Source of the DNA: Planctomycetota bacterium | Lineage (GTDB): Bacteria; Planctomycetota; Phycisphaerae; Phycisphaerales; UBA1924 | NCBI GenBank assembly: GCA_963204725.1 | Contig: CAUJHH010000072.1 | Coordinates: 62,001 to 126,000, forward strand | Length of the DNA stretch: 64,000 nt | Direction: 5' to 3' | Shown here: in pieces, positions 33,810-43,518 of the stretch | Position numbering within the stretch: the stretch's first letter is position 1 | Layout of the letters: the number at the start of each line of letters is the position of its first letter | Made by a program: the position numbers and the translations under genes | Notes under the pieces: model-generated | Told to the model about the DNA's origin: nothing | Databases searched by the model: none | The model's input: the letters and a program-made list of their open reading frames with translations, nothing else

Positions 33810-34751
33810 TCATTCGGACTCGATGAGCGGCCAGTAATCCAGCGGCGCGGAGTCTCGCGCGAGCGTGGCAACGGTCTCGCCGATGCGAGGAATGGCTTCG
33901 GGGTTCTTTGTTGCGGCCGCACTCTCCGGCGGAAGCACGAATCGGGCCGTGGCGGTCGAGGCGTCGATCGATTGCACATGCCCCATGAGTCCGCGCCAGA
34001 AGAGTTCCTGTCCGGCAAAGAGAGGCGAATCGGGCTCCACATAGAAAGTGACTGCGAAGGTTCTTGGATGCTCCGAGCCAATCATGTCGTTGTCGATAGG
34101 CAAGACCGTGGTGATACTTGCGACGATCGGCTCGTGATCGAGGAATGCGGCCCAGCCGCCCGGCACTTCAGGAAGTCCGAATGCTGGCATGTGCAAGTCA
34201 TCGAAGTGGACGAGCGAGTACAAGAACCGAGGACCGACATTGCGACGCGCGAGTTTGTCGGCGTTTCGCTGTGCCTCGGCGACTTTGTCGGATGGCCTCT
34301 CTTGCGGCACTCTGGCGATGGCTCGGGCGCGCACACGAACCTGCTCAACAAAGTACGATATTTGCGAGTCAGGGACGATGTACCTGCGATCTCCCCAGCG
34401 GACGAGGTACGCGCGGGATTGAACGTACTGAATCCAGTTGGGCTTTGCGTCTGGTTGGTGAGAGAGTTCGAGCACCCCATCGGCATGTCCGTTGATTTGA
34501 AGCGAGAATGACTCATTGCGCGAGCGGAAACACGTGTACCCGAAGAAGTTCACAGACTGAGCGGAGATCGTGCACGCGATTCCGTTCTCTCCCGGGCCTC
34601 TGGCCCAGTACTTTCCGCCCCACGAGTCTGCCCAGTCACCGTTCGCAGGTTGTTGCTCACTCAGGCTGGATTGAGGCGGAACGTCTTGCGCATACGAACC
34701 GGGGCTGAAGAGGCCCGCGAGCAGCAGTGGCAGCACGTGAGAGAACCGCAT
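33810..34751 (-). CDS. secreted hypothetical protein
   Basis: 313 residues from the ATG at 34751, with a signal peptide (MRFSHVLPLLLAGLFSPGSYA). No domain recognised. There are Trp-rich patches (WADSWGGKYWARG) and two Cys (IACTIS and FGYTCFR) that might form a disulfide. The DNA looks somewhat less GC-rich than its neighbours. Its stop faces that of the PilZ-like gene, 18 bases away, and it directly follows the neuB stop on the same strand. Confidence 0.7.
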   Translation of the reverse strand: MRFSHVLPLLLAGLFSPGSYAQDVPPQSSLSEQQPANGDWADSWGGKYWARGPGENGIACTISAQSVNFFGYTCFRSRNESFSLQINGHADGVLELSHQPDAKPNWIQYVQSRAYLVRWGDRRYIVPDSQISYFVEQVRVRARAIARVPQERPSDKVAEAQRNADKLARRNVGPRFLYSLVHFDDLHMPAFGLPEVPGGWAAFLDHEPIVASITTVLPIDNDMIGSEHPRTFAVTFYVEPDSPLFAGQELFWRGLMGHVQSIDASTATARFVLPPESAAATKNPEAIPRIGETVATLARDSAPLDYWPLIESE

Positions 34752-34769
34752 GGCGGTTTCCAGCATACC

Positions 34770-35906
34770 TCAACCAGCGGTTGTTGCCCGAAGATCCTTC
34801 CAACAAATCGGCATGTCGGCAGGAATGCTGGAAGCGAGGGTGCGTCCGGAGAGGTGCGCGAGTTCGCACGCTGGCACGCCGGTGCCCGGTCGTTTGACGG
34901 TCAGATCGCTCGGTGTGAGCGTGTGGCCGGCGGGCATGGCACGCGTGGTCGTCACGGATTGTCGCGAGACGCGGCGCACATCTTCTTCGATCGGGAGGAC
35001 ACGCTTGACGGGTTTGATCCCGGAGAACTCTGCTGCTCTGGTGTCGTCCTTGCAGGCCGTTGCCGCATCGCGTGCGAGTCTCACATACTGGGCGAATGCA
35101 TCCGGAGCGAGCGAAGCGGCATGGTCCGGGCCCGCGGCGCGCGTGTTGTAGGTGAGGTGTTTCTCGAGGACGCATGCGCCGAGGCCGATGGCGATCGCGC
35201 CCGTTCCGACGCCCTGCGTGTGGTCGCTGTACCCGACGGGGCCGGCGTAGGTGTTGCGGAGGGCGAGGATGCCGCCGAGTTCGGCGTCTTCGACGGCAGT
35301 GGGATAGCTGCTGACGCACTGGAGCATGGCCATGCGCGAGCCCACGGTCGGGTCGATTGTGCCCATCCATCCGAGGGTTCGCACGATTTCGTCGATGGTG
35401 CTCGCGCCCGTGCTGATGATGAGGGGCTTGCGCGTACGCAGCAGACGCTCCAGGAGCGGTCGGTGCACGATGTCGGGCGAGGCGGTCTTGTAGGCATCCC
35501 AGGGGAGCGTTTCGGCTTCGTCGACGAGCTCGGTTGAGAAGACGGTGACGATGGCGTGGATGTTGCGGGCGTGGGCGCGATCGACGATGCGGGCCATGGA
35601 TTCGATGGAGAGTTCGAGGCGGCGGAGCATCTCGATGGGGTCGCTCTCGCCGGCGGCGCTCTGGTAGGCCGCGAGCTTGGCGGCGGCGGACATGAGCCGG
35701 TCGGCCTCGAAGAGCTGGAGTTTGATGGCGTCGGCGCCGGCATCGGCGGCGGCGTCGGTCAGTTCAAGGGCGCGATCGACGGAGCCGTCGTGGTTCACGC
35801 CGATCTCTGCGATGATGTAGGGAGCGTGGCCGGTCGCAATCTCGCGCGTGCCGATGCGCATCGGTTCCCATGAGTCGCCGCGGGTGCGTGAGCCCTTCTT
35901 GCGCAT
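34770..35906 (-). CDS. neuB: N-acetylneuraminate synthase family protein
   Basis: 378 residues from the ATG at 35906, 17 bases from the coaD stop; a shorter start at 35861 begins MRIGTREIA. TIM-barrel blocks: IIAEIGVNHDGSVDRALEL, DAIKLQLFEAD, YKTASPDI, PLIISTGAS, LQCVSSYPT and GYSDHTQG. The C-terminal SAF domain (TPSDLTVKRPG) is the antifreeze-like part. NeuB, PseI and LegI condense PEP with a hexosamine to make nonulosonic acids, which decorate capsules and flagellins. Which acid is made cannot be told. Confidence 0.88.
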   Translation of the reverse strand: MRKKGSRTRGDSWEPMRIGTREIATGHAPYIIAEIGVNHDGSVDRALELTDAAADAGADAIKLQLFEADRLMSAAAKLAAYQSAAGESDPIEMLRRLELSIESMARIVDRAHARNIHAIVTVFSTELVDEAETLPWDAYKTASPDIVHRPLLERLLRTRKPLIISTGASTIDEIVRTLGWMGTIDPTVGSRMAMLQCVSSYPTAVEDAELGGILALRNTYAGPVGYSDHTQGVGTGAIAIGLGACVLEKHLTYNTRAAGPDHAASLAPDAFAQYVRLARDAATACKDDTRAAEFSGIKPVKRVLPIEEDVRRVSRQSVTTTRAMPAGHTLTPSDLTVKRPGTGVPACELAHLSGRTLASSIPADMPICWKDLRATTAG

Positions 35907-35922
35907 GCGCGTGTGTTCCTTC

Positions 35923-36498
35923 TCAGGTCTCGACTGCGCTGTCATTGGTCGCGGCGAGGCGTTTCAGGAGGGGGTGCTTGGCGACCTTCTTCTGGCGGAG
36001 CATCTCGACCACGAGAGGGGGGACCATGGATGCAAGGGGCGTCAGGTCGCGGCCCATGGCGGCGATCTGCTTGATGAGACTTGATGAGGTGTAGGCGAAG
36101 GTCTGGCCGGCGACGACGAATGCCGTCTCGAGACCGGCGACCTCGCGGTTCGTGACGGCCTGCTGGACCTCGTACTGAAGGTCGGAGAGGTTGCGGACGC
36201 CTCGGAGGAGGGCGGTGGCACCGACCTCTCGGGCGAAGTCGACGGTCAGGCCGCTGAAGGCCTTGACACGGACGGGCGCGGCATCGGGCTCGGAGGCGAC
36301 CATCTCGGTGAGGAGGCGTTCGACCATGTCGACGCGCTCGTCGGCGTTGAAAAGGGAGTCCTTGCCGGGGTTGCGACCGACGGCGACGACGAGTTCGTCG
36401 AAGAGACGCCTGCCACGGCGGATGACGTCGAGGTGCCCGTAGGTGACGGGGTCGAAAGAGCCGGGGAAGACGACGAGGTGCTTCGAGGGCATGGGCAC
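35923..36498 (-). CDS. coaD: pantetheine-phosphate adenylyltransferase
   Basis: About 191 residues (ATG at 36498 or 36492). Makes dephospho-CoA, the fourth step of CoA synthesis. Motifs: VVFPGSFDPVTYGHLDVIRR (T/HxGH nucleotidyl-transferase motif), LLRGVRNLSDLQYE and TSSSLIKQIA. Length about 30 residues over E. coli CoaD because of a basic C-terminal tail. Divergent from the HIT gene by 45 bases. Confidence 0.94.
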   Translation of the reverse strand: MPMPSKHLVVFPGSFDPVTYGHLDVIRRGRRLFDELVVAVGRNPGKDSLFNADERVDMVERLLTEMVASEPDAAPVRVKAFSGLTVDFAREVGATALLRGVRNLSDLQYEVQQAVTNREVAGLETAFVVAGQTFAYTSSSLIKQIAAMGRDLTPLASMVPPLVVEMLRQKKVAKHPLLKRLAATNDSAVET

Positions 36499-36543
36499 AT
36501 GGTAGTGGCCAGGGAGCCCCCTCCGCCGTTAGGATGGAGACGG

Positions 36544-37116
36544 ATGTCCCACCCACCCACAGACCCTTCCATGGGGCCCTCGGCCCTATCCGCGCCGTGG
36601 CGATTGGATTATCTCCAGCGGTTGGACCAGGAAGAGAAGCAGGGAAGGGTGCCGCAGCCGGGAAGCGGGAGCTTTCTGCTCGACTATTGGCTGGCTCCCG
36701 ATCTGGACATTCAGAACCACGTGATCGTGCGGACGGGGGAGGGGATGATCCTTTTGAACGCGTATCCGTACGCGGCGGGGCATCTGCTGGTGGCTCTTGG
36801 CGATCCGCGACCGTCGTTGCTGGACTATTCGGCGGAGCAGCGTCGGACGCTTTGGGAGCTGGTGGTCGGGGCGACGGCTCTTGTGGAGCGGACGCTGGAA
36901 CCTCAGGGGATCAACACGGGTATCAACCAGGGCCGGGCCGCGGGGGCCGGCATTCCGCAGCATCTGCATGTCCATCTTGTGCCGCGGTGGGGGGGCGATA
37001 CGAACTTCATCACGACGGTGGGGCAGGTGCGGGTGATTCCGGCGTCGCTTGACGCGATGGCGGCCCGGTATCGCGCGGTGTGGGAGCAGATGTCTTTGAA
37101 CGGCTTTGCGATCTGA
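36544..37116 (+). CDS. HIT-family hydrolase, AP4A-phosphorylase-like
   Basis: 190 residues from the ATG at 36544. The HIT motif is QHLHVHLVPRW, with NTGINQGRAAGAGIPQHL and LLNAYPYAAGHLLVAL before it. The long form with Q-H-L-H-V-H-L resembles Ap4A phosphorylase-like HIT proteins. It acts on dinucleotide polyphosphates or nucleotide-linked substrates in the cytosol. Confidence 0.9.
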   Translation: MSHPPTDPSMGPSALSAPWRLDYLQRLDQEEKQGRVPQPGSGSFLLDYWLAPDLDIQNHVIVRTGEGMILLNAYPYAAGHLLVALGDPRPSLLDYSAEQRRTLWELVVGATALVERTLEPQGINTGINQGRAAGAGIPQHLHVHLVPRWGGDTNFITTVGQVRVIPASLDAMAARYRAVWEQMSLNGFAI

Positions 37117-37154
37117 GATTGCGGCACGAACCCTCCAAACTTCGGAGTCTTTGC

Positions 37155-39923
37155 ATGCGTCGATCAAGATACGTTGCACTTCTTGCCGGGCTCGCACTTG
37201 CGGCACCGGCGTTCGCGCAGAACGACGGCGAGAAGAAGGACAAACCGGACTTCCCGCCGTTTGCGCAGGTGGCGAAGGACTTCAAGAAGGTCGCGCCGCC
37301 CCCCGGGGTGGAGCCGTACATGACGGTGTGGACCCGCGAGAAGGACGGGCAGATGCTCGCGGAGTTGAACAACTGGTCGGACAACCAGCGGTGCTACATC
37401 GCGCCGACGGTCGCGTCGGGGGATCCCGAGGCGGGGGTGCTCCCGATCTATACACGCTGGGGGATGCCGGGCGATCGATATGTGTACTGGCGTCAGTACG
37501 ACAAGCAGCTCGCGCTGGTTGAGCCGCAGCTCGAGATTCGCTCGACGGGCGACGATGAGTCCAAGTCGGCGGTGGCGCGTTCCTATACCGATCGCGTGTT
37601 GTTCACGGTCCCGATCGTGGCGATGGGGCCGGGTGGGAATCCGGTGATCGATCTGGATGCGTTCCTGCTGGGGAACGCGCGCACGTTTTTCGGCGCGTTC
37701 GTCAACGGGGCGAGGACCGATCTCGCGACGATCAAGAGCGTCAAGACGTTCGAGAACAACGCGGAGATCGCGGTCGAGCTGCCGGTGATCGGTGGGCGGA
37801 TCGCGACGCTGCACTACTCGATGAGCACGTTTGCTGAGAATCCGGACTACACGCCTCGCGAGGCGGATCGTCGGGTGGGGTTCTTCTATTCGGTGTACTC
37901 GGATCTCTCGAAGAACCAGGCCGATTCTGAGGTTGTGCGCCTCGTGAACCGGTGGCACCTTGAGAAGGCGGATCCCAAGCTGAAGATGAGCCCTCCGAAG
38001 CGCCCGATCGTGTTCTACATCGAACACACGACGCCGATCCGGTACCGGCGCTGGGTGCGTGAGGGTCTGCTTGCTTGGAACAAGGCGTTCGAGCAGGTGG
38101 GGATCGTCGATGCGATCCAGGTGTACCAGCAGGATGCCTCGACCGGCGCGCACATGGACAAGGATCCGGAGGATGTGAACTACAACTTCATCCGGTGGAC
38201 GAACGCACGGATCGGGTACGCGATCGGGCCGTGCCGCGTGGTGCCGGAGACGGGCGAGATCCGCGACGCGGACATCGTGATGGATGAGGGGTTCATCTCG
38301 GGCTGGGTTCGGGAGTGGAAGGACATGGTGCCGGAGGCGGCGCTCGCGGGGATGGACAAGGATGCGATCGATTGGATCGAGGCGAATCCGGAGTGGGATC
38401 CTCGCGTCGCGCTGACGCGGGCGGGGTTTGGTCCTGCGGACGCGTCGAGAGGGACCGCGGCGCGGATCGCGATGACCGGTTCGGCCTATCCGACGGAGCT
38501 TGGCCTGGCTCCGGAAGAGGTCTCCGAGCTCTCCAAGGTGAGCGGGATGCAGCACCGATTCTGCGCGTGCGCGAAGGGGAAGACGATGTCGGTCGCGCTG
38601 GCGCGACTGGCGAACAACCTCGGGATGCTGGCGCTCGATGATGATGAAGCCGACGACGACGCCACCGAGGGCGAGGAGGCCGACGGGATGCTCGATGGCG
38701 TGCCGGAGGAGTACATCGGGCCGCTCGTGCGCGATGTGATCATGCACGAGGTCGGGCACACGCTCGGGCTGATGCACAATTATCGCGCGTCGAGCATCTA
38801 CTCGCTTGATCAGATCAACTCGCCGGAGTGGAAGGCGAGCGGCAAGCAGATCTCCGGCTCGGTGATGGATTATCACCCAACGAATCTGGTGTACGGCCCG
38901 GATGATTTCCGTGGCAACTACGGCATGACGGACATCGGAGCGTACGACAAGTGGGCCATCCAGTGGGGGTACACGTTCGATGACACGGCGCCGATCGCCA
39001 GGCGCGGGAGCGAGCCGGAGCTGGCATTCACGGCCGACGAGGGGGCGGGTGGGCCCGATCCACGGACACGCACATGGGACCTTGGTGATGACCCATTCCT
39101 CTGGGCGCAGCGGAACGTGGAGCTCGCGGCACGGCTTCGTGCCAAGCTGCTGGATCGCGCCGTCAAGGAGGGCCAGTCGTGGCAACGACTGCGGGAGGGC
39201 TTCCAGATGGTGCTCTGGCAGCACTTCAGCGGGGTGTGGAACGCGACGGGCCAGATCGGCGGCGTGCACATCTCGAGGGCCAGAAGAGGCGATCCCGGCG
39301 ACGAGATGCCCAACGTGCCCGTGGCGGCGGCGGATCAGCGGAAGGCGCTCAAGTTTGTGCTTGAGAATGGACTCCGCGACGCGTCGATCGGTCTGACGCC
39401 CGAGTTCCTGGCGAGGATGGGTGCGGACGAGTGGTGGGAGGATTGGGGCTCGTCGCCCGACTATCCGGCGGTTGACACGATCGTCGGGATGCAGACCTCC
39501 ACGCTGACACGCCTGATGAGCCCGACGCTGTTCCGACGTGTGATGGACAACGAGGCGCGGGTCCCGGCCGGCCAGGATGCGATCACCGTGCCCGAGGTGT
39601 TGGCCGCGATTCGCGCGGAGATCTGGAGCGAGCTGGCGAGTCCGTCGAGCGCGCGATCGACTGCGCGAGAGCCGCTGGTCTCTGCCTCACGACGTGCGCT
39701 GCAGCGCGAGCATGTCTCGCGGCTGATCTCGCTGGCGACAGGACGCACATGGGGCGGGGCGAGCGGTCGCACGATGGCGACGCTTGCCAGCGAGGAACTG
39801 CGTGCGGTTCAGGAACTGGTGAACAAGGCGCCGAATGGTGATCCATACACCAAGGCGCACCTTGCGGATGCGAAGGAGCGGATCAAGCGGGCTCTCGAGG
39901 CGTCTTATATCCGGGCCGACTGA
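37155..39923 (+). CDS. large secreted zinc metalloprotease (DUF5117/DUF4953 type)
   Basis: 922 residues from the ATG at 37155, with a signal peptide (RYVALLAGLALAAPAFA). The metzincin zinc site is HEVGHTLGLMH at residues 531-541. DUF5117/5118-type beta domains precede it (PIYTRWGMPGDRYVYW), then a Met-turn region (SGSVMDYHP) and a long C-terminal part with DUF4953-like sequence. Related proteins in Bacteroidetes and Planctomycetes are predicted zinc-dependent proteases; the role is unknown. Confidence 0.88.
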   Translation: MRRSRYVALLAGLALAAPAFAQNDGEKKDKPDFPPFAQVAKDFKKVAPPPGVEPYMTVWTREKDGQMLAELNNWSDNQRCYIAPTVASGDPEAGVLPIYTRWGMPGDRYVYWRQYDKQLALVEPQLEIRSTGDDESKSAVARSYTDRVLFTVPIVAMGPGGNPVIDLDAFLLGNARTFFGAFVNGARTDLATIKSVKTFENNAEIAVELPVIGGRIATLHYSMSTFAENPDYTPREADRRVGFFYSVYSDLSKNQADSEVVRLVNRWHLEKADPKLKMSPPKRPIVFYIEHTTPIRYRRWVREGLLAWNKAFEQVGIVDAIQVYQQDASTGAHMDKDPEDVNYNFIRWTNARIGYAIGPCRVVPETGEIRDADIVMDEGFISGWVREWKDMVPEAALAGMDKDAIDWIEANPEWDPRVALTRAGFGPADASRGTAARIAMTGSAYPTELGLAPEEVSELSKVSGMQHRFCACAKGKTMSVALARLANNLGMLALDDDEADDDATEGEEADGMLDGVPEEYIGPLVRDVIMHEVGHTLGLMHNYRASSIYSLDQINSPEWKASGKQISGSVMDYHPTNLVYGPDDFRGNYGMTDIGAYDKWAIQWGYTFDDTAPIARRGSEPELAFTADEGAGGPDPRTRTWDLGDDPFLWAQRNVELAARLRAKLLDRAVKEGQSWQRLREGFQMVLWQHFSGVWNATGQIGGVHISRARRGDPGDEMPNVPVAAADQRKALKFVLENGLRDASIGLTPEFLARMGADEWWEDWGSSPDYPAVDTIVGMQTSTLTRLMSPTLFRRVMDNEARVPAGQDAITVPEVLAAIRAEIWSELASPSSARSTAREPLVSASRRALQREHVSRLISLATGRTWGGASGRTMATLASEELRAVQELVNKAPNGDPYTKAHLADAKERIKRALEASYIRAD

Positions 39924-39983
39924 GCGGCGGTGTGGACGCGTGGAGCCGCAGTGGCGGCTCGGCGATCAAGTGTGAACAAGCCG

Positions 39984-40020
39984 AGGGGCCTCCCACACCG
40001 GGAGGCCCCTTTCATTTGTT
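39984..40020 (+). terminator. intrinsic terminator after the metalloprotease
   Basis: An 11-bp stem AGGGGCCTCCC (39984-39994) with GGGAGGCCCCT (40000-40010), then TTCATTTGTTTG. It ends the metalloprotease transcript. Confidence 0.8.
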
Positions 40021-40054
40021 TGTCTGGCGCTGGTGCATTCGCGGGCGAGGAGCG

Positions 40055-40669
40055 TCAGCGGGTCTCGGTGCTCACGAGCACGTAGGGCTCGTCGTCGTGA
40101 TCGTCGGGCCATGCATCGAGCGCGAGCCAGGAGAACTCGTTGAGGGAATCGGCATCGGGCGGATACTCGAACCCGATCGAGAGGAGCGCGGGCTGAGCGG
40201 TCTCGGAGACCTCTTCCTCTTCTTCATCATCGAAAGCGTGGAGTTCGGGCGCGTCGGGGACGTGGATGTCGCCGCTCTCGTCGCGCCATTCTTCGGAGAA
40301 GACCACGAGCCAATCGCCTTTGACTCCGCACGGGCGGGCGAGAACAAGGACGGCGTCCTGTCCTTCGGCTTCGGGATCATCATCGTCTTCCTCGTCACCG
40401 GCGAAGAACGTCACGACATCGAGGCGATCGTGTCCGTTGATCACGATGTCGAAGACGGTGTAGGTCGGCTCGCCGTGCCCGCAGAAGGTGCCCTGCACAA
40501 GCACCTTTGAGGCGAGCGTCGACGCGGGCTCCCTGGTGAACCCGGTGAGGAAGGGCGGGGGTTCCGCGCGGGCGATGGGCTTCCGGTTCTTGGCATTGAC
40601 GCGTGAAAGCGGCGCATTCTCGCCGACCTCGAGAAACTCATGGTCTCCGATCCTGAATCCCTTGGACAT
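40055..40669 (-). CDS. acidic hypothetical protein
   Basis: 204 residues from the ATG at 40669 with AGGAGG seven bases upstream. Strongly acidic, with DEEDDDDPEAEGQD and DDEEEEE runs. No domain is recognised. It has beta-strand character (YTVFDIVINGHDRLDVVTFF, WLVVFSEEW) but no signal or membrane segment. Confidence 0.75.
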   Translation of the reverse strand: MSKGFRIGDHEFLEVGENAPLSRVNAKNRKPIARAEPPPFLTGFTREPASTLASKVLVQGTFCGHGEPTYTVFDIVINGHDRLDVVTFFAGDEEDDDDPEAEGQDAVLVLARPCGVKGDWLVVFSEEWRDESGDIHVPDAPELHAFDDEEEEEVSETAQPALLSIGFEYPPDADSLNEFSWLALDAWPDDHDDEPYVLVSTETR

Positions 40670-40787
40670 GCAATCCTCCTTGCTGGGTCGCGGGGGCGCC
40701 GGACGCGTTGGCGCGCATCCACCTATCGTTGCCCTGTGACGCGGGTCGGGCGCGGCCGGGCCAGGAGAGGGGCGCAACTTCAGATCC

Positions 40788-41822
40788 ATGGGTATTCGGA
40801 GCACGTACAACCTGGTTCGAGCCGTGGTCCGGGGCTTCAACGAGCATGATGTCATGTCGCTGGCAGCGGCGGTCGCGTTCTACACGCTGCTGTCGTTTGC
40901 GCCTCTGGTGCTGCTCCTGGTCACGATCGGGAGCCTGGTGGGCGAGGTTGCCAAGAGCGACATGGTCAAGCGGTTCTACGAGCAGCTTGGCCCTCAGGCG
41001 GCGCAGGTCGGAGAGTCCGTGATCCGTCAGGCCGAGTTGGCGGGCCCGCCCCAGGAGACGTGGCGCTGGATCGTGAGCGTCTCGATGTTGCTGGTTTCGG
41101 CGAGCCTGGTGTTCAACCAGTTGCAGAAGTCGCTGAATCGGATCTGGGGGATGCGGGCGTCGCCACGCACGGGCCTGTTCGCGTGGGTGTGGAAGCGGAT
41201 GCTGTCGATGGGGATGATCTTCGCGATCATGTTCATTCTGCTCGTGGCGACGGTTGTCTCGACGGTGATCGAGACGGTGTTGCCTCGCTCAAGTGAGATC
41301 ACGGGGCGCATCAGCGTGGGGTTCGTCTCGCTGCTCGTCAGTTCGCTGCTGTTCGCGTCGATATTCAAGGTGCTGCCGGACGCTCGCATCGCGTGGCGCG
41401 AGGTGTGGCTGGGCGCGTTCACGACCGCGCTGCTGTTCTCGGGTGGCAAGGCGGTCGTGTCTCTGTATCTGGAGCACGGCGGTGTTCAGAAGAGCTACGG
41501 CCAGGCCGCGGGCGCACTGATCGCGCTGATCGTCTGGGTGTACTACTCGTGCATCATTATGTTCGTCGGGGCGGAGATCACCGCGCAGTATGACCAGCAG
41601 CGGGCTGCGAGGCGGCGGGCCAGAGAGGCGCAGGCGATCGCCGCGACGGCCTCGCGGGTTGCCAGCCAAGCGGCGGAAGAGGCCGTGAAGGCGGACGAGC
41701 GAGCGAAGAAGCCCAAGACGAGCGATGCAGCCGTGTCCGCTGGTTTCGCGCATCGCGCGGAGCCGCCCGCCGAATCACCAGAGGGTCAGGGCGTCGCGGC
41801 AGACAGCCCGCGCAGCGCGTGA
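40788..41822 (+). CDS. YihY/UPF0761-family membrane protein
   Basis: 344 residues. Six membrane segments and the family pattern HDVMSLAAAVAFYTLLSFAPLVLLL, LQKSLNRIWG and YYSCIIMFVGAEIT place it in the YihY (formerly RNase BN) family, whose function is not settled. The C-terminal 80 residues are charged and Ala/Lys/Glu-rich (coiled-coil-like), an extension not usual in YihY. Confidence 0.9.
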   Translation: MGIRSTYNLVRAVVRGFNEHDVMSLAAAVAFYTLLSFAPLVLLLVTIGSLVGEVAKSDMVKRFYEQLGPQAAQVGESVIRQAELAGPPQETWRWIVSVSMLLVSASLVFNQLQKSLNRIWGMRASPRTGLFAWVWKRMLSMGMIFAIMFILLVATVVSTVIETVLPRSSEITGRISVGFVSLLVSSLLFASIFKVLPDARIAWREVWLGAFTTALLFSGGKAVVSLYLEHGGVQKSYGQAAGALIALIVWVYYSCIIMFVGAEITAQYDQQRAARRRAREAQAIAATASRVASQAAEEAVKADERAKKPKTSDAAVSAGFAHRAEPPAESPEGQGVAADSPRSA

Positions 41823-41859
41823 GTGGTTCGCGGTTTGGCAGGCGGACGCGGGGGAGTTG

Positions 41860-42366
41860 CTAGCGGCCTGTTTTCTGCACGTCGATGATTTCTGCGGGAT
41901 CGAGGATCACTCGATACTCCGGGAATGGGCCGGACACCACTCGATCGACGATGCTGATCCGGCCTCGGACGGTCGCGACATCGCCTCGCCTGAGTTCCAC
42001 GTTCGGATCGGGGAGGGTGGCCCTGACCCAGTAGCCGTTGCCGATGATCGCGGTGTGCGTCTGGTACATGTCGACGAGCAGCTCTCCCTGGTAACGATTG
42101 GTCGCCATGACCTCCATCGACCACCCCGGGCCACCAATCCAGGTATCTGAGTAGAGGTCCGGGGCGGCATCGCGTCCTGTAGATTCCGCGATTACGCGAT
42201 GGGCAGCGAGATCGGTGCGGATGTGAGCATGCTCGGGTGGTGACGCATCTCGCGGTATCAGCACGGTGGTGCCACCACTCTTCTTCGAATCCACGATACC
42301 GTAGCCGATCATTCCGAGCAGACCGAAACCGAGCACGATGAGCACTTGCTTTGTTGGCGCAGCCAT
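41860..42366 (-). CDS. membrane-anchored hypothetical protein
   Basis: 168 residues from the ATG at 42366 (GGAGGT nine bases before). One N-terminal membrane segment (VLIVLGFGLLGMIGYGIV), then a soluble beta-rich domain (GYWVRATLPDPNVELRRGDVATVRGRISIVD) with an OB-like pattern, suggesting an exported binding domain. No family recognised. Confidence 0.7.
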   Translation of the reverse strand: MAAPTKQVLIVLGFGLLGMIGYGIVDSKKSGGTTVLIPRDASPPEHAHIRTDLAAHRVIAESTGRDAAPDLYSDTWIGGPGWSMEVMATNRYQGELLVDMYQTHTAIIGNGYWVRATLPDPNVELRRGDVATVRGRISIVDRVVSGPFPEYRVILDPAEIIDVQKTGR

Positions 42367-42460
42367 ATCAGTACCTCCATGCGTCCGAGCAAAGGACGCG
42401 TACAGAGGAGCATATAAAGAGTCGTGTGCGCGCACAAGTTGTCGAGCGTGCCCGGACGCG

Positions 42461-43420
42461 TCAAGAACCCTCGAGGTCGTCCAGTGTCATTGGCCAGTCG
42501 CTGCGGAGCAAGCGGGAGAGCGAGCGGTCCGCGAGGATGCGGCGCTCTGTCTGACATGACGGGCAGTAGTTGCACTCGCGTTCGGCGTAGACGATGCGCT
42601 GGATCGGGGCGCTGCAGGACGGGCAGGGCTTTCCGAACTTTCCATGGACAGCGAAATCCGGCCGGAACGCCGTGATTTCGCCGGGTCCGGGGAATCGACC
42701 GGGGTGGCGAGTTCCGGCCGCGTCGAGCAGACCGAAGTCCTGCCGGAGGCGATCGGTCCAGCCACGGAGCACTTCAAGACCTGCGCTGCGCAGTCCGTCG
42801 ATCGCGGCGTGGTCCAGTGATCGGGTTTGCTTGAAAGGGGAGAGGCGTGCGGCGTGCAGGATCTCGTCCGAGTAAGCGTTGCCGATGCCGTCGAAGATGC
42901 GGGGGTCGGTCAGTGCTCGCTTGAGGGTGCGGTTCTCCTGCGTCAACGAAGCCGCGAACTCGACGGGCGTACAGGTGAGGACGTCGACGCCTCCTGCGTG
43001 CAGCGAGCGGAGCGACTCTCGGGTTCGCACGAGGTGGAGCGATGCACGTTTCTTGGTTCCCACCTCGGTCAGCGTCAGTACGCTGCGATCGAAGACCAGT
43101 CTTGCCTGTTCGATCCTGGTTCCTGCGGTGCGATGGATCGCCGGCCGCGAATTGGCCGAGCCGGGTTCGGTGTCTGACCAGCGGAGTCGTCCGGCGATCA
43201 TGAGATGGATGACAAGGAACAGGTCCTGCTCCATCACGAGCACGATCCGCTTTCCCAGGCGTTCAACGCCGAGGCACTGGCGCCCCTCCACGGCGTCGAG
43301 GGGCGGATCGACCGTGCGGACGAGGAACGGGCTTCGGACGAGCAAAGCCCGGATCGTGTGGCCCACGACGCGGTGGGCGAGCGACTCGGCGTACACGGTC
43401 ACGTCGGGCAGTTCTGGCAC
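42461..43420 (-). CDS. mutM: formamidopyrimidine-DNA glycosylase / endonuclease VIII family
   Basis: 319 residues from the GTG at 43420, which gives M-PELPDV, so Pro1 and Glu2 become the catalytic pair after Met removal. A conserved Lys is in VERLGKRIV, the helix-two-turn-helix in IFDGIGNAYSDEILHAA, and the C-terminal zinc finger has Cys266, 269, 286 and 289 (CPSCS and CNYCPSC). Excises oxidised bases such as 8-oxoguanine or formamidopyrimidines. Fpg versus Nei is not resolved. Confidence 0.9.
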   Translation of the reverse strand: MPELPDVTVYAESLAHRVVGHTIRALLVRSPFLVRTVDPPLDAVEGRQCLGVERLGKRIVLVMEQDLFLVIHLMIAGRLRWSDTEPGSANSRPAIHRTAGTRIEQARLVFDRSVLTLTEVGTKKRASLHLVRTRESLRSLHAGGVDVLTCTPVEFAASLTQENRTLKRALTDPRIFDGIGNAYSDEILHAARLSPFKQTRSLDHAAIDGLRSAGLEVLRGWTDRLRQDFGLLDAAGTRHPGRFPGPGEITAFRPDFAVHGKFGKPCPSCSAPIQRIVYAERECNYCPSCQTERRILADRSLSRLLRSDWPMTLDDLEGS

Positions 43421-43518
43421 GCGCCCAGCGTACCTTGAGGAGTCGCCACTTGGGCACCTCGAGTCGGTACACTCGTCTTCCCTGCGGCGCCCGTGGCCGC
43501 CCATTCCGGAGGCCACCC

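Noticed and set aside
37164..39269. 701-codon minus-strand ORF
   Set aside because: Lies inside the metalloprotease gene; Arg/His/Leu-rich shadow with no domain.
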